Counted from the stretch's first letter, positions 51,877 to 61,064 are shown. The stretch: 64,000 nt of DNA from Pedobacter frigoris (GCF_005116445.1 NZ_SWBQ01000001.1:930001-994000), one strand, 5' to 3'. The notes: generated from the letters alone by a model not told the origin. A program made the numbers and translations.

Positions 51877-52710
51877 TTACCCCAAATTCAGGAGTCTTTT
51901 AGCCCTTTTGATAGTTCCTTTAAATAGACCTCCATCGATCTGGATTCTCCTGTCTGTTGTCCATACCATTGCCTTTATTGCAGTTACATAGTGAGGAACT
52001 CCGAAACCTTTTTCTCTGAGCTTCACAGCAAGCCATCCATCTTCGTTTGTCCCGGGAGGATGGTTAAATCCTTCTACCTGTAATCCCTGTTCTTTTCTGA
52101 AAGCAGAATTAAAGCCATAAACATTCACAGCTTCATCTTTTACCTTTTTATTGTACCAGCGTGAAAGCTCAGCCAGGTACTCATAGAAAAAATAGGTAAA
52201 CCTTCCGGTTGATCCGATGGGTATAAAAGCAAACCGGCCATAAGTGATTGCGGTGTTCTCGTCTTGGATCAGTGGCCTTACCATTTCTTCTATCCAGTCC
52301 TTAGGATATATAGTGTCAGCATCAGCATTTACAATATATTTTCCCCGGGCCACCTCCAAACCTGCATTTCTTGCAAAAGTAATTCCTTGCTTACCTTCAA
52401 ATATACAGGTTACTCCGCATGCGCTTGCAAGAGCCCCGGTGTCATCACTGGAATTGTTATTGGAAACGATGATTTCCACACCCAGTTTTGTGTTATTTGC
52501 ACAAAGAGACCATAGTGTAGGAACGATATTGTGACTTTCATTATATGCCGGCATTACGATACTGATCTGCGGATCCTGAGTATTCAGGTTTTTGTATGCT
52601 TCGGCTGCCTTGAGACACATTTCTTCTTTGCTTAAACTATTGTTAATGTAATAGTTAATGTCTTTTGGAATTCTAATGGACCTCATTTTCTTTTGATTCA
52701 ATAATTGCAT
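51877..52710 (-). CDS. Family 2 glycosyltransferase
   Basis: This 277-residue protein (a second ATG at 52686 may be the true start) has a GT-A domain with SIVMPAYNESHNIVPTLWS, the VEIIVSNNNSSDDTGALA segment and the metal-binding NADADTIYPKDW. There are no membrane helices. It is convergent with the NRPS gene and divergent from the GT8 gene. It probably adds a sugar in the same polysaccharide pathway. Orientation suggests a separate promoter. Confidence 0.88.
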   Translation of the reverse strand: MQLLNQKKMRSIRIPKDINYYINNSLSKEEMCLKAAEAYKNLNTQDPQISIVMPAYNESHNIVPTLWSLCANNTKLGVEIIVSNNNSSDDTGALASACGVTCIFEGKQGITFARNAGLEVARGKYIVNADADTIYPKDWIEEMVRPLIQDENTAITYGRFAFIPIGSTGRFTYFFYEYLAELSRWYNKKVKDEAVNVYGFNSAFRKEQGLQVEGFNHPPGTNEDGWLAVKLREKGFGVPHYVTAIKAMVWTTDRRIQIDGGLFKGTIKRAKRLLNLG

Positions 52711-52849
52711 GATAAAGGTATAAAAATGTTTCTTAAAGCCATTTATTATTGTATTTTAATTGGAAAAGTGAAGATAGAAAGGTCTAAAAATCGTATATTT
52801 ATAGGCATCCCAAAGTATGAATTAAAAATGAAAAACATCAAGTGTCACT

Positions 52850-53755
52850 ATGAGTCCGAAAGGAAGAATAACTATTGTTACGGTAACGGATAATCACTAT
52901 CTGATCCTACTTGCAGCTTTACTTAAATCAATAGAAATCAACCACCATTCGGAGGAAATTATCGACATGAATATTGTTGGTGATCATATCAGCGATGCCA
53001 ATAGAAATAAATTCAATTCTTCCTTCCGCAATCAATCGATAAATATCATTTGGCATGATATGAAATCCATCATGTCCAAATCGGTTAAGCTTCCTGCAGA
53101 TAAAACATCGTACCCTCTAAATATTTATATGCGCTTATTTTTTTCCGCTTTTATCGGAGAAGAGGTAAAAAGGGTGCTTTATCTTGATGTTGACATGATT
53201 GTACTCAGTGAGATCAGCACATTGTATCATACAGATCTTAAATCATTTCCAATAGGAGCTGTTCTTGATCCAAAAATTAAAACATTTGACAATTCATGGG
53301 GGGGCATAAAAAATTATAAGGAACTGGGTCTGGATGGAAATGCCGCCTACTTTAATACAGGCTTATTGTTGATTGATATTGATGAATGGAAAAAGAACAA
53401 TACCACTCAAAAGGTTATCGATTGTATAGAAAAGAATAAATCCTATTTAAACTATCCGGATCAGTATGGTTTGAATGTTGTATTTGCCGATAATTGGTTT
53501 CACATTGATCCAAGTTGGAATACTTTTGCTGCCAGTGCACCTGATGTTTTGCCCAATCTCATTCACTTTACAGAAAGAAAGCCTATTTATCAGTCTTATA
53601 CCTACAGTCCCGAGTATCAGGGAATATTTTTTTCTTTTCTTAAATTGACAGAATGGAATGACTTTAAGCTGATCGGCGAAAATCACAGGTATTTAAAGAA
53701 GATAGACAATGTCATTAAGAAATGGTTTTCTTCGAAACGTTCAAGCCGGTCTTAA
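52850..53755 (+). CDS. Family 8 glycosyltransferase
   Basis: This 301-residue protein has the GT8 pattern ITIVTVTDNHYLILLAALLKSI, ending its first half in RVLYLDVDMIVLSEI with the DxD metal site near residue 111. DPKIKTFDNSW and AAYFNTGLLLIDIDEWKKN follow. GT8 enzymes are retaining galactosyl- or glucosyltransferases used in LPS and EPS synthesis. An upstream AT-rich gap (52711-52849) carries no gene. A terminator follows the gene. Confidence 0.9.
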   Translation: MSPKGRITIVTVTDNHYLILLAALLKSIEINHHSEEIIDMNIVGDHISDANRNKFNSSFRNQSINIIWHDMKSIMSKSVKLPADKTSYPLNIYMRLFFSAFIGEEVKRVLYLDVDMIVLSEISTLYHTDLKSFPIGAVLDPKIKTFDNSWGGIKNYKELGLDGNAAYFNTGLLLIDIDEWKKNNTTQKVIDCIEKNKSYLNYPDQYGLNVVFADNWFHIDPSWNTFAASAPDVLPNLIHFTERKPIYQSYTYSPEYQGIFFSFLKLTEWNDFKLIGENHRYLKKIDNVIKKWFSSKRSSRS

Positions 53756-53776
53756 AAGATTAATCTGATTCACCAT

Positions 53777-53812
53777 AAAAAAAGGGCAGACTGTATAGTC
53801 TGCCCTTTTTTT
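53777..53812. terminator. Bidirectional terminator between GT8 and LruC genes
   Basis: A 9-bp stem GGGCAGACT/AGTCTGCCC with a 4-nt loop is flanked by an A-run and a T-run, so it works for both converging transcripts. Confidence 0.93.
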
Positions 53813-53831
53813 ATGACTCTGGAAATTACTA

Positions 53832-56015
53832 TTAATTTGCAGAGAATATTTTTGCATTGTTTCTATAACCGGAAGCTGTATTGCTATACCAGTCCTGGTC
53901 GGTTGTTCCGCCAGACATTGCCCAGTCTGAGAACTTAAGGTAAGTATCAGCAATTGAATTTTGCTCAGCCGGATATTGGAAAGGAGCGATAGGCAATTCA
54001 ATAGCCCAGGGAAGTTTTTTATCTGTTCCGTAGAATTTGCCATTTATTGAATTGTCATCTCCAGTTCCGAATAAATTACTGTTCTTTGCCAGTTTTGTAG
54101 GGTTCTTGCCATATAAATGCGCTTCATAACTTCTTCCAAATCCCGTTGTATTGTTCCACACAAATGGGTTGTAAGAACTGATACCGAATGTCTGTAATGA
54201 AGGTCCATTCTCCAGATCAAAGCTAAATGTATAAGTTTTAGAAGGAGAAACCGTTACCCCTGGTTTTGTATTCCAGTTTGCCTGCTCTGCACGGCTGTCG
54301 GTAAATAAGATCACAACAAGACTATCCTGACCTGCTTCTGGTGATAAACCGTTGGAAGCATTGAAGTTTTTGGCTGAATTTGCCAGCAGGTTGAACTGTA
54401 TACCAGCGCCGTTGCGGAAATTACCGCCTGTAGCCAATAAATTCCATTCAGCCTGAAGTCTTACCACGTTGTTGGCAGCGTTCGTTACCACAAGATAACG
54501 GTATGAAAGCACAACATCATTTAAGTCATAGTCACCTTTTAAAGGCCAGCTATCTTCGAAAGCTACAGTTGAACCCCCACCATTATAATTTAATGAATAG
54601 TTGTTAAAAGCTTTAGTAGGGTCACTAGGATATGCATCCTGTTCATCTATTACACCATCATTATCCGTATCAGGTTTTACCGGGGCAGGAGCAGTTCCGT
54701 TACCTATAGTATTACATCCATCTTTAGCTATGTAAACCCCACAGCCCTTTGTAGCGCCATCACTAAAGTGTTTTTTGTTGTTCTGGTTAACCTCGATGTC
54801 TTTAGTTCCGCAATATTGAAGTGCTCCTTTGAAATAACCATTGTTGTTCAAAACATCATCTCCCACATTGGTAACTACTTTAAACAACGACGTAGCTCCC
54901 TGTCCATTTACCGTACCATTCAATTTCGTAAGGTTGTTGGTCTGGAACATTGCACCATCATACAGGTTAATTTCACCGTTTCCGTTCACCTCAGTTTCAT
55001 TACCCACTACAACCAGTTTATAGTTGTTCAAGATCTTGTTTACAACCAGGTTTCCGGTCACGTTAAGCTTGCAATAGTTGTTAAGTAAGCCTTGTCCATT
55101 AATGGTCAGAGCGCTAAAAGTAAATGTACCATTATTGGTAAGGTCACTGTTTAGGTTTGACGAAGGAGCAGTAAATGTTCCATTATTGATGGTTGTTGAA
55201 TTTCCGTTCAGGTTAAAGTTACCTGTGAATGTTGCCGCCCCATTGTTTACAAATCTACCACCATTAATAAACCCGCTTCCGTTTATTGTGCCATTATTGG
55301 TAAATTCTTCAGAAGAAGATAGGTTAAGGTCACTATTAATTTTTACTGTTGTACCAGTTGACACGTACACTTTCAGTTTACTGTGGTTAAATGTTCCAAC
55401 AGTGATGGTCTTACCGGGGGCGCTTAATTTTAATGTACCACCGCTATTTGCGGTTACATTGACTGTCACATCACTCGAAGCTGTAAAGCAAACTACACTC
55501 GAACTGCTTGGTACATCAATATTCGTATTTGTAGTTGAATTAATACATTCCGGCTCAGCATCTGCAGTTACATTTACAACACCTACTTTCCTGTTAATTG
55601 CGCTGCTCACGGAGCTTATAGAGGTAGAAACCTTATTAGATATCAATGAAAGTTTTTCTGTAACTGAAGAGCCGTCAGGAGCAGTTTTTATCACATAAAC
55701 TTCTTTAATTGTCGAAGGAACAGAAAGCTTGGCATTAAATGGAGTAATTAACGAAGCCGAACCTTTAGCCACAGGAGTACCTCCTTTTGAAGGATCAGTT
55801 AAATAAATTGCAATCACGTGCAGTAAATTTTGGAAACGGGAATCACTAATGCCAATGCTGAAATTTACATCTCTTGAAGTTTGCCATTGAAAGTCAGCAG
55901 GCACCACAATGTCTGTGATATTTTTGCCTTCATTGTTTTCAACGGTATTGTCTTTTTTACAGGCACCTAAAAGAATGGTGAATCCTAATATAAACGAAAG
56001 TAACTTTTTGTTCAT
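53832..56015 (-). CDS. LruC-domain surface lipoprotein with Asn/Gly-rich solenoid
   Basis: This 727-residue lipoprotein has Cys19 (LGAC) followed by KKDN. The central part (about 190-400) is a strand-rich solenoid with recurring N-N-G-T-F/I turns (FVNNGAATFTGNFNLNGN, TINNGTFTAPSSNLNSDLTN split between strands), which looks like a parallel beta-helix. A type-3-like acidic repeat (DTDNDGVIDEQDAYPSDP) near 455 leads to the LruC domain (about 480-727; FEDSWPLKGDYDLNDVVLSY). It is anchored to the outer membrane and probably faces outward. Its function is unknown, but it may be an adhesin or a matrix protein linked to the EPS locus around it. Confidence 0.85.
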   Translation of the reverse strand: MNKKLLSFILGFTILLGACKKDNTVENNEGKNITDIVVPADFQWQTSRDVNFSIGISDSRFQNLLHVIAIYLTDPSKGGTPVAKGSASLITPFNAKLSVPSTIKEVYVIKTAPDGSSVTEKLSLISNKVSTSISSVSSAINRKVGVVNVTADAEPECINSTTNTNIDVPSSSSVVCFTASSDVTVNVTANSGGTLKLSAPGKTITVGTFNHSKLKVYVSTGTTVKINSDLNLSSSEEFTNNGTINGSGFINGGRFVNNGAATFTGNFNLNGNSTTINNGTFTAPSSNLNSDLTNNGTFTFSALTINGQGLLNNYCKLNVTGNLVVNKILNNYKLVVVGNETEVNGNGEINLYDGAMFQTNNLTKLNGTVNGQGATSLFKVVTNVGDDVLNNNGYFKGALQYCGTKDIEVNQNNKKHFSDGATKGCGVYIAKDGCNTIGNGTAPAPVKPDTDNDGVIDEQDAYPSDPTKAFNNYSLNYNGGGSTVAFEDSWPLKGDYDLNDVVLSYRYLVVTNAANNVVRLQAEWNLLATGGNFRNGAGIQFNLLANSAKNFNASNGLSPEAGQDSLVVILFTDSRAEQANWNTKPGVTVSPSKTYTFSFDLENGPSLQTFGISSYNPFVWNNTTGFGRSYEAHLYGKNPTKLAKNSNLFGTGDDNSINGKFYGTDKKLPWAIELPIAPFQYPAEQNSIADTYLKFSDWAMSGGTTDQDWYSNTASGYRNNAKIFSAN

Positions 56016-56335
56016 TTTTATTATTAATTAATGATATATCTCGTGATATTCAAATACCATTCCGAAAAACCCTGAAATTGGGGAAATTAAGAGAATGTTC
56101 TAGTTTTAATGGATAGGAACTGTTTTTTCTGATATTTTCAGGAAGAACTGTCATTTTTACAATGTTTTTCATGACAAATCGGGGAAAATTATACCCGCAA
56201 AAATGGGGAATTGAGCAATATGTGCGCGTAGGTACTTATCCGTTTGTGAAACGAATTATCTTTTTGAGATTTGTCGTGTAGTATGAGTTTATGTTGATTG
56301 TATGTTAAATGTAATATTTGTATTAAAAATAACGG
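56016..56335. other. AT-rich intergenic region without a visible gene
   Basis: This region separates the LruC gene from the partner-switching operon, both on the minus strand, so it should hold the LruC promoter. I see no open frame of note, no hairpin with a T-run and no exact TAnnTTTG box. Nothing else is supported. Confidence 0.5.
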
Positions 56336-56866
56336 TTAGGTATTTATATTTACGATATATCTGTTTTCTTTAACATCAGGGTCGTACTGATAAATGAAGC
56401 TGTCTGAAGCAAGCGTAATGATGTAAAATCCGAAATGCTCAGGCATGTGTTCAATGTTCAATCCTTTTTCAATATATGGGTTCAGAAATCTAAACTTGTA
56501 TTTGTCTAGCGTCTGTATATGATGTTTGTTTTGTTCTGAAAAACTGATTTTTAACGTTTTATCAATATCTTCAAAAGGAATCTGCTGTGAACTGGAGCTA
56601 AACTCAATTTGAAGCCCCTTTTCAAATTTCTGAATCGTTAGAGAGGGGTGATCGATCACCAGTTTAATCTGCGAAGTGCCATCATAAGAATGTTTGATTG
56701 AATTTGTGACCAATTCTATCAAAATCAGCTTAATTCTTCGCTGTTGTGCCAGATCAAGATCTTTATACTTAAGTATTTTCTCTAATACACTTTTAGTAAA
56801 AGTGAAAATATCGTCGGCATTTCTGGGTGTTTCAAGTTCTACAATAATGGGGAATGAATTTTCCAT
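56336..56866 (-). CDS. RsbW/SpoIIAB-like anti-sigma kinase (HATPase) protein
   Basis: This 176-residue protein has a GHKL ATPase-like fold with the N-box IELVTNSIKHSYDGT, but weak G-box motifs near the C-terminal half. The short, helical N-terminus matches serine-protein kinases of the RsbW group. In such systems it holds a sigma factor or other partner and phosphorylates the STAS antagonist encoded directly before it (57205-56867, adjoining by one base). No sigma gene lies nearby, so its client is unknown. It is the last gene of the operon. Confidence 0.82.
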   Translation of the reverse strand: MENSFPIIVELETPRNADDIFTFTKSVLEKILKYKDLDLAQQRRIKLILIELVTNSIKHSYDGTSQIKLVIDHPSLTIQKFEKGLQIEFSSSSQQIPFEDIDKTLKISFSEQNKHHIQTLDKYKFRFLNPYIEKGLNIEHMPEHFGFYIITLASDSFIYQYDPDVKENRYIVNINT

Positions 56867-57205
56867 CTAAAATTCCTTTAATGCATTTTCCAAAGAGTCT
56901 TTTAAACTAAAGATCTTGTCAAGGCGGGTAAGTTGAAACAGGTTTACTATGTCGTCGTTCATGCCAATGAGTACGAGTTTGCCATCCAACGGAAGAAGGC
57001 TTTTTAATATCGCCACTAAAGCACCTAAAAAGGAACTATCGACGTAATCAACATTGATAAAGGAAATGATTAATTTTCTTTCTCCTGCATTTATTTCCTG
57101 TTGCACGAGTTCTTTGAATTGTTCTGATCTCGAAAGGTTTGCTTCTCTTTCTTCAATAACAATCGCAAGCACACCGTCAATTTTCTGTTTTCTTGTCTTC
57201 ATCAT
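56867..57205 (-). CDS. STAS-domain anti-sigma-factor antagonist (RsbV/SpoIIAA-like)
   Basis: This 112-residue single STAS domain has IISFINVDYVDSSFLGALVAIL, with the phosphorylatable Ser in the DSS segment, and ends with LTRLDKIFSLKDSLENALKEF. It should cycle between phosphorylated (by the HATPase protein) and dephosphorylated (by the PP2C phosphatase) forms. The start overlaps the end of the phosphatase gene by 29 bases. Confidence 0.9.
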   Translation of the reverse strand: MMKTRKQKIDGVLAIVIEEREANLSRSEQFKELVQQEINAGERKLIISFINVDYVDSSFLGALVAILKSLLPLDGKLVLIGMNDDIVNLFQLTRLDKIFSLKDSLENALKEF

Positions 57206-58346
57206 GCAAGCTTTTATTAGTACGCTTTTTATTTATAATAATAATACTGCAATCGTCAACCTGTGATGTATGTTTATTGAACAGGTTATTTTTAATATCT
57301 ATAGCAGTTTTTCCATTTTTTTTCATTTCATAAAGTCTCGATTTTAATAAACCCAGGTCTGACTTTTTAACCCCGTTTATTTCGAAATCTATCATTCCGT
57401 CGGATATTAGATATAACTCTTCACCTTCTTTTAGCTCAATTTCGATTTCATTAAAATCACTGTATTCTGAAAAGCCGAGTAGAATACCGTCTGACTGGTA
57501 AATTTTTAGAGCGTCATGTCCATTCTCATACTTCAGTAAAGGCAAATCACCGGCGCCGGCGTAACTTATTTTTTCTTCTTCATCATCAATCAACACAATA
57601 CTCAGCGTAGAAAATATATCGCTAAGGATTTCGTCTGAATGAATTACTTTGTTCAATTTACTTAAAATTTCTGATAAAGAAAAATTTCCGTCATAAACGC
57701 AAAGCCGGATAGCGGATCTGATATAGCTTAGGAAGCTGAATGAAAAAAACCATGCTCCCCATTTCTTTCCCATTACATCACCAAGAACCACAAACGTAAA
57801 CCTGTTGCCGATGGTTATAAAATCGATAAAATCTCCGCCGGGCTGGTTTTGAAAAGTCTGATTGAAATAACTGATGCCATAGTTTTTTAACTCAGGAGCC
57901 TTTTGTGGCGTATTTCTAAGGTTTAGTTTCTCTGCGATACCTTTTACCTCGCTCAGGGATCGCTCATAGTGTTCCCTGACCGATTGCATCAGGTTGTCTA
58001 TTTTAGACAATACATGTGCGGACGGCGTTCCTTTGCTGATGTAATCAATCGCTTTCAGGTCCAGACCTTGCTGTATAAAATTATCGTCGTTTACAGAGGT
58101 GAGGAACAGGAAGGGAATGTTTTTAAATAAATCATTGTTCAGCAGTTTTTTCCTGAAATCAAACCCGTTCTTTACCGGCATCTGGTAATCTGATATGATC
58201 AGGTCAGGTGTTTCATCCATCAGCAACTGCTCTGCTTCATCAACAGACAATGCAATTTTACAGGTATAGCCGTTGCTGGTCAAGAGCTTTTCAAACAGCT
58301 TCAGCTGCACAATGTCATCATCAACAAGTAAAATGAGCTTATTCAT
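57177..58346 (-). CDS. Response regulator fused to PP2C-type (RsbU/SpoIIE-like) phosphatase
   Basis: This 389-residue protein has a receiver domain over 1-120, with DDDIVQLKLFEKLL, phosphoacceptor Asp in LIISDYQMPVKNG and Lys in SKGTPSAHV-like segment. A short helical linker follows, then a PPM phosphatase domain (about 165-375) with FVVLGDVMGKKWGAWFF, YAGAGDLPLL and LISDGMIDFE, which carry the metal-binding Asp residues. Phosphorylation of the receiver by an unseen kinase should switch on dephosphorylation of the STAS protein. It overlaps the upstream membrane protein gene by 8 bases and the STAS gene by 29 bases. Confidence 0.92.
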   Translation of the reverse strand: MNKLILLVDDDIVQLKLFEKLLTSNGYTCKIALSVDEAEQLLMDETPDLIISDYQMPVKNGFDFRKKLLNNDLFKNIPFLFLTSVNDDNFIQQGLDLKAIDYISKGTPSAHVLSKIDNLMQSVREHYERSLSEVKGIAEKLNLRNTPQKAPELKNYGISYFNQTFQNQPGGDFIDFITIGNRFTFVVLGDVMGKKWGAWFFSFSFLSYIRSAIRLCVYDGNFSLSEILSKLNKVIHSDEILSDIFSTLSIVLIDDEEEKISYAGAGDLPLLKYENGHDALKIYQSDGILLGFSEYSDFNEIEIELKEGEELYLISDGMIDFEINGVKKSDLGLLKSRLYEMKKNGKTAIDIKNNLFNKHTSQVDDCSIIIINKKRTNKSLHDEDKKTEN

Positions 58347-58881
58347 ATTTTTTCTTGTGGATTAACGAATTCAGAACAATATAAATTCCAATGACGATGA
58401 TGATGAGTGAGATGAGGTCCATTAATGTAAAACCGTCGTCGGCATTAAAATTGAAGATCACGAACATCTCAAAATAGGGCGGGGCGGGCATAATGATCAT
58501 GGCAAAGCCCAATGTAACAAATAAAAACCCGATAATAAGCTTTACGATATTAACTATTGTTTTGCCGAAGCCAATTTTTTTTGCCTGAACGGAATCAATG
58601 TAGTTATTGTTCAACAGATCTTCGAGCTGGCTCAGCTGATCAAATTTGCTGGCGTCTGATGAGGATACGTCCTGGATTTGTTTGATCAGCTCTTTGCCCG
58701 TCAGCTTTTTATCCAGTGCCTGGTTGATCTTTGTTTTGATCCCATGGATATTCTCAGTGTCTATTTTACTGCCCTCAAGCAGCGCGATAAACTCATTGAG
58801 CTTATGAATCAGTTCCTGATCTTTAGCTTCAAGCTGTTCAAAATGCCGCAGATCTTGAATAAGTTTGTTTTTATCAGCCAA
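58339..58881 (-). CDS. Membrane protein of unknown function, partner-switching operon
   Basis: This 180-residue protein has a TTG start, since an in-frame TAG stands two codons upstream and no ATG follows in the N-terminal part. Residues 1-105 are highly charged and helical (coiled coil: LRHFEQLEAKDQELIHKLNEF). Two membrane helices follow (about 112-135 KTIVNIVKLIIGFLFVTLGF and 155-175 MDLISLIIIVIGIYIVLN). No known catalytic motif is seen. It is the first gene of the partner-switching operon and could be the signal input or an anchor for the complex. Confidence 0.75.
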   Translation of the reverse strand: MADKNKLIQDLRHFEQLEAKDQELIHKLNEFIALLEGSKIDTENIHGIKTKINQALDKKLTGKELIKQIQDVSSSDASKFDQLSQLEDLLNNNYIDSVQAKKIGFGKTIVNIVKLIIGFLFVTLGFAMIIMPAPPYFEMFVIFNFNADDGFTLMDLISLIIIVIGIYIVLNSLIHKKKYE

Positions 58882-58895
58882 AATAGTCTACTTTG
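58864..58895 (+). promoter_or_regulatory. Promoter for the terminal glycosyltransferase pair
   Basis: TTTG at 58864-58867 and a one-base-short -7 box TACTTTG at 58889-58895 are 21 bases apart. The ATG at 58914 follows closely. The element overlaps the start of the divergent gene. Confidence 0.42.
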
Positions 58896-58913
58896 AGGGT
58901 GTATTAATATTTT

Positions 58914-59828
58914 ATGAGTTCAATATCGATTATAACCGTAAACTTTTTTCAGCCACAGGCTACAATAGAATTGCTTAATTCTTTATATCAATATTATGCT
59001 ATAGCTAATATAGAAATAATTTTAGTTGATAATGGTAGTCCTATTGATAATGAACTTTACTTTAAACGAGATTATCAGAATATCAAATACATACGTTCTG
59101 AAAAAAACTTAGGTTTTGCGGGTGGAAATAACCTTGGAATTGCTCACGCTACGGGAGAGTATCTTTTTCTTATCAATAATGATACAGAAGTTACGCCTGG
59201 TTTGATAGAAACCTTAGCTGATACTTTAAAGAAAAATGAGCGAATCGGCATTATTTCGCCCCAGATCAATTATTTTGATAATAAGAAAATCATCCAGTAC
59301 GCTGGCTTTACGCCAATGGATTATTACACCTGTCGAAATGCCTGCATTGGGCAGTTTGAAACAGATAGCGGGCAATACCATAATAAAATAGAACAAACTG
59401 GTTTTATCCATGGGGCAGCAATGATGATCAGACGCGAAGCGCTGGAAAAGGCAGGTCCTATGGCTGAGAATTTCTTCCTTTATTATGAAGAAATGGACTG
59501 GTGCGAACGCATCAAAGATGCGGGCTATGAGATCTGGGTCGACACCAATGGATTGATCTACCATAAAGAATCGCTTTCTGTTGGTAAAAACAGTGCATTA
59601 AAAGAGTTTTTTATGAACCGCAACAGAATTCTGTTTATAAGACGCAATGCAAAGCCACTTCAGCGCATGGTCTTCTATATTTATTTCATGCTGCTGGTAG
59701 TTCCCAGAAATATGCTAAAATACCTGGCAGCGGGTACTGCTGGTTTCACAAAGGTCTTGTGGTCTGCCATCTTCTGGAACATCCGCAATAAAACAAATAG
59801 CCGGGATTTAGGATTTAGATTAAAGTAA
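58914..59828 (+). CDS. Rhamnosyl-type family 2 glycosyltransferase
   Basis: This 304-residue GT2 domain has SIITVNFFQPQATIELLNSL, the IILVDNGSP and RSEKNLGFAGGNNLGI segments typical of rhamnosyltransferase-like (WcaA/RfbF) enzymes, FLINNDTEVTPG as the metal site, and FFLYYEEMDWCERIKDAGYEI as the catalytic acidic motif. The C-terminal helix FYIYFMLLVVPRN suggests membrane association. It lies next to a second GT2 and probably acts on the same polysaccharide. Confidence 0.88.
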   Translation: MSSISIITVNFFQPQATIELLNSLYQYYAIANIEIILVDNGSPIDNELYFKRDYQNIKYIRSEKNLGFAGGNNLGIAHATGEYLFLINNDTEVTPGLIETLADTLKKNERIGIISPQINYFDNKKIIQYAGFTPMDYYTCRNACIGQFETDSGQYHNKIEQTGFIHGAAMMIRREALEKAGPMAENFFLYYEEMDWCERIKDAGYEIWVDTNGLIYHKESLSVGKNSALKEFFMNRNRILFIRRNAKPLQRMVFYIYFMLLVVPRNMLKYLAAGTAGFTKVLWSAIFWNIRNKTNSRDLGFRLK

Positions 59829-59830
59829 TA

Positions 59831-60997
59831 ATGAAAATGACATTTTGGGTTTCCCTGTTCCTGGTTTTCTATACCTTCTTCGGCTATGGAATATTATTAT
59901 ATTTCCTCATCAGGATCAAGAGGCTGTTTAAAAAGACACGTAGAAAAATGTCTGGTTTTGACGAGTTGCCGACCTGTACGCTTATTGTCGCTGCCTACAA
60001 TGAGTCTGATTTCATAGAGCAAAAGATTGCCAACACATTACAACTTAACTATCCGCAGGGTAAGCTAGAACTGATTTTTGTCACTGATGGTTCTTCAGAC
60101 AATACTCCGGAACTGGTTGCGAAATATCCTCAGATCAAATTGCTGCATTCGCCCGAACGTAAAGGCAAAATATCTGCGGTACACCGCGCCATAGCTCAGG
60201 TGACCTCTGAGGTGATTGTCTTTACTGATGCCAATACTTTCTTAAACCAGGATGCGCTTGTGCTGATTTGTCGTCATTATGCAGATCAGAAAGTGGGTGC
60301 CATAGCAGGAGAGAAGCGTGTAATGATCGATGAGGCAGCTGATGCTACAGCTGGAGAAGGGTTTTACTGGAAATATGAATCTAAGTTAAAGGAGTGGGAT
60401 TCTGAGTTGTATTCTGTGGTAGGTGCGGCAGGAGAATTGTTCAGCATCCGCAAAAGCCTTTATGAACCTGTTCCCTCAAATAGCGTGCTCGATGATTTTA
60501 TGATCTCTATGCGCATTGCTGAAAAGGGATATGTGATTGTTTATGAACCTGAAGCTTATGCTCAGGAGACGTCTTCGGCAAATATTAAAGAAGAGCTGAA
60601 AAGGAAAATCAGGATTGCAGCCGGCGGAATACAGTCGGTGATTTGGCTAAGTGCATTGCTCAATCCCTTCAGATATCCTCTGCTTTCTTTTCAGTATATA
60701 AGTCACCGCGTACTGAGGTGGACAATCACGCCTTTCCTGATGATCCTTTCCTTTGTTTTAAACGTATGTATCGTAGTGAATGAAGCAAATCCTTTATATG
60801 TCGTTTTACTAGGCGGACAAGTACTGTTTTATCTCTCTGCTTATCTAGGTAAGTTATTGGAAGCACGGAAGCTCAGGGTAAAGATCCTTTTTATACCCTA
60901 TTATTTCTGTGTGATGAATTATGCGGTACTGGCAGGATTGATCAGGTATTTCTTTGGGGAGCAATCTGTGATCTGGGAAAAAGCACAGCGAAAATAG
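59831..60997 (+). CDS. Membrane-bound family 2 glycosyltransferase
   Basis: This 388-residue protein has one N-terminal helix and about three C-terminal helices around a GT2 domain. The markers are TLIVAAYNESDFIEQKI, FVTDGSSDNT, VFTDANTFL and the acidic VLDDFMISMRIAEKGY, followed by RKIRIAAGGIQ in place of QxxRW. It is processive-type architecture, perhaps an EpsH-like transferase. It begins 2 bp after the previous gene, so the two form an operon. A strong terminator follows. Confidence 0.88.
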   Translation: MKMTFWVSLFLVFYTFFGYGILLYFLIRIKRLFKKTRRKMSGFDELPTCTLIVAAYNESDFIEQKIANTLQLNYPQGKLELIFVTDGSSDNTPELVAKYPQIKLLHSPERKGKISAVHRAIAQVTSEVIVFTDANTFLNQDALVLICRHYADQKVGAIAGEKRVMIDEAADATAGEGFYWKYESKLKEWDSELYSVVGAAGELFSIRKSLYEPVPSNSVLDDFMISMRIAEKGYVIVYEPEAYAQETSSANIKEELKRKIRIAAGGIQSVIWLSALLNPFRYPLLSFQYISHRVLRWTITPFLMILSFVLNVCIVVNEANPLYVVLLGGQVLFYLSAYLGKLLEARKLRVKILFIPYYFCVMNYAVLAGLIRYFFGEQSVIWEKAQRK

Positions 60998-61016
60998 GAT
61001 CAGGAAATTGAACTAT

Positions 61017-61050
61017 AAAAAAAGGCAATGAAACATCATTGCCTTTTTTT
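61017..61050. terminator. Bidirectional terminator after the GT2 pair
   Basis: An 8-bp stem GGCAATGA/TCATTGCC with a 4-nt loop lies between an A-run and a T-run, serving this operon and the convergent small gene. Confidence 0.92.
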
Positions 61051-61064
61051 GTTTTTTATGCAGA

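Noticed and set aside
52705-52893. 62-codon frame before the GT8 gene
   Set aside because: It overlaps the start of the GT8 gene in another frame and has no recognisable feature.
55078-55698. 206-codon plus-strand open frame opposite the LruC gene
   Set aside because: It is the antisense of the low-complexity Asn/Thr/Gly repeat region, with no start signal or recognised domain. The minus-strand frame has a lipoprotein signal and domains.
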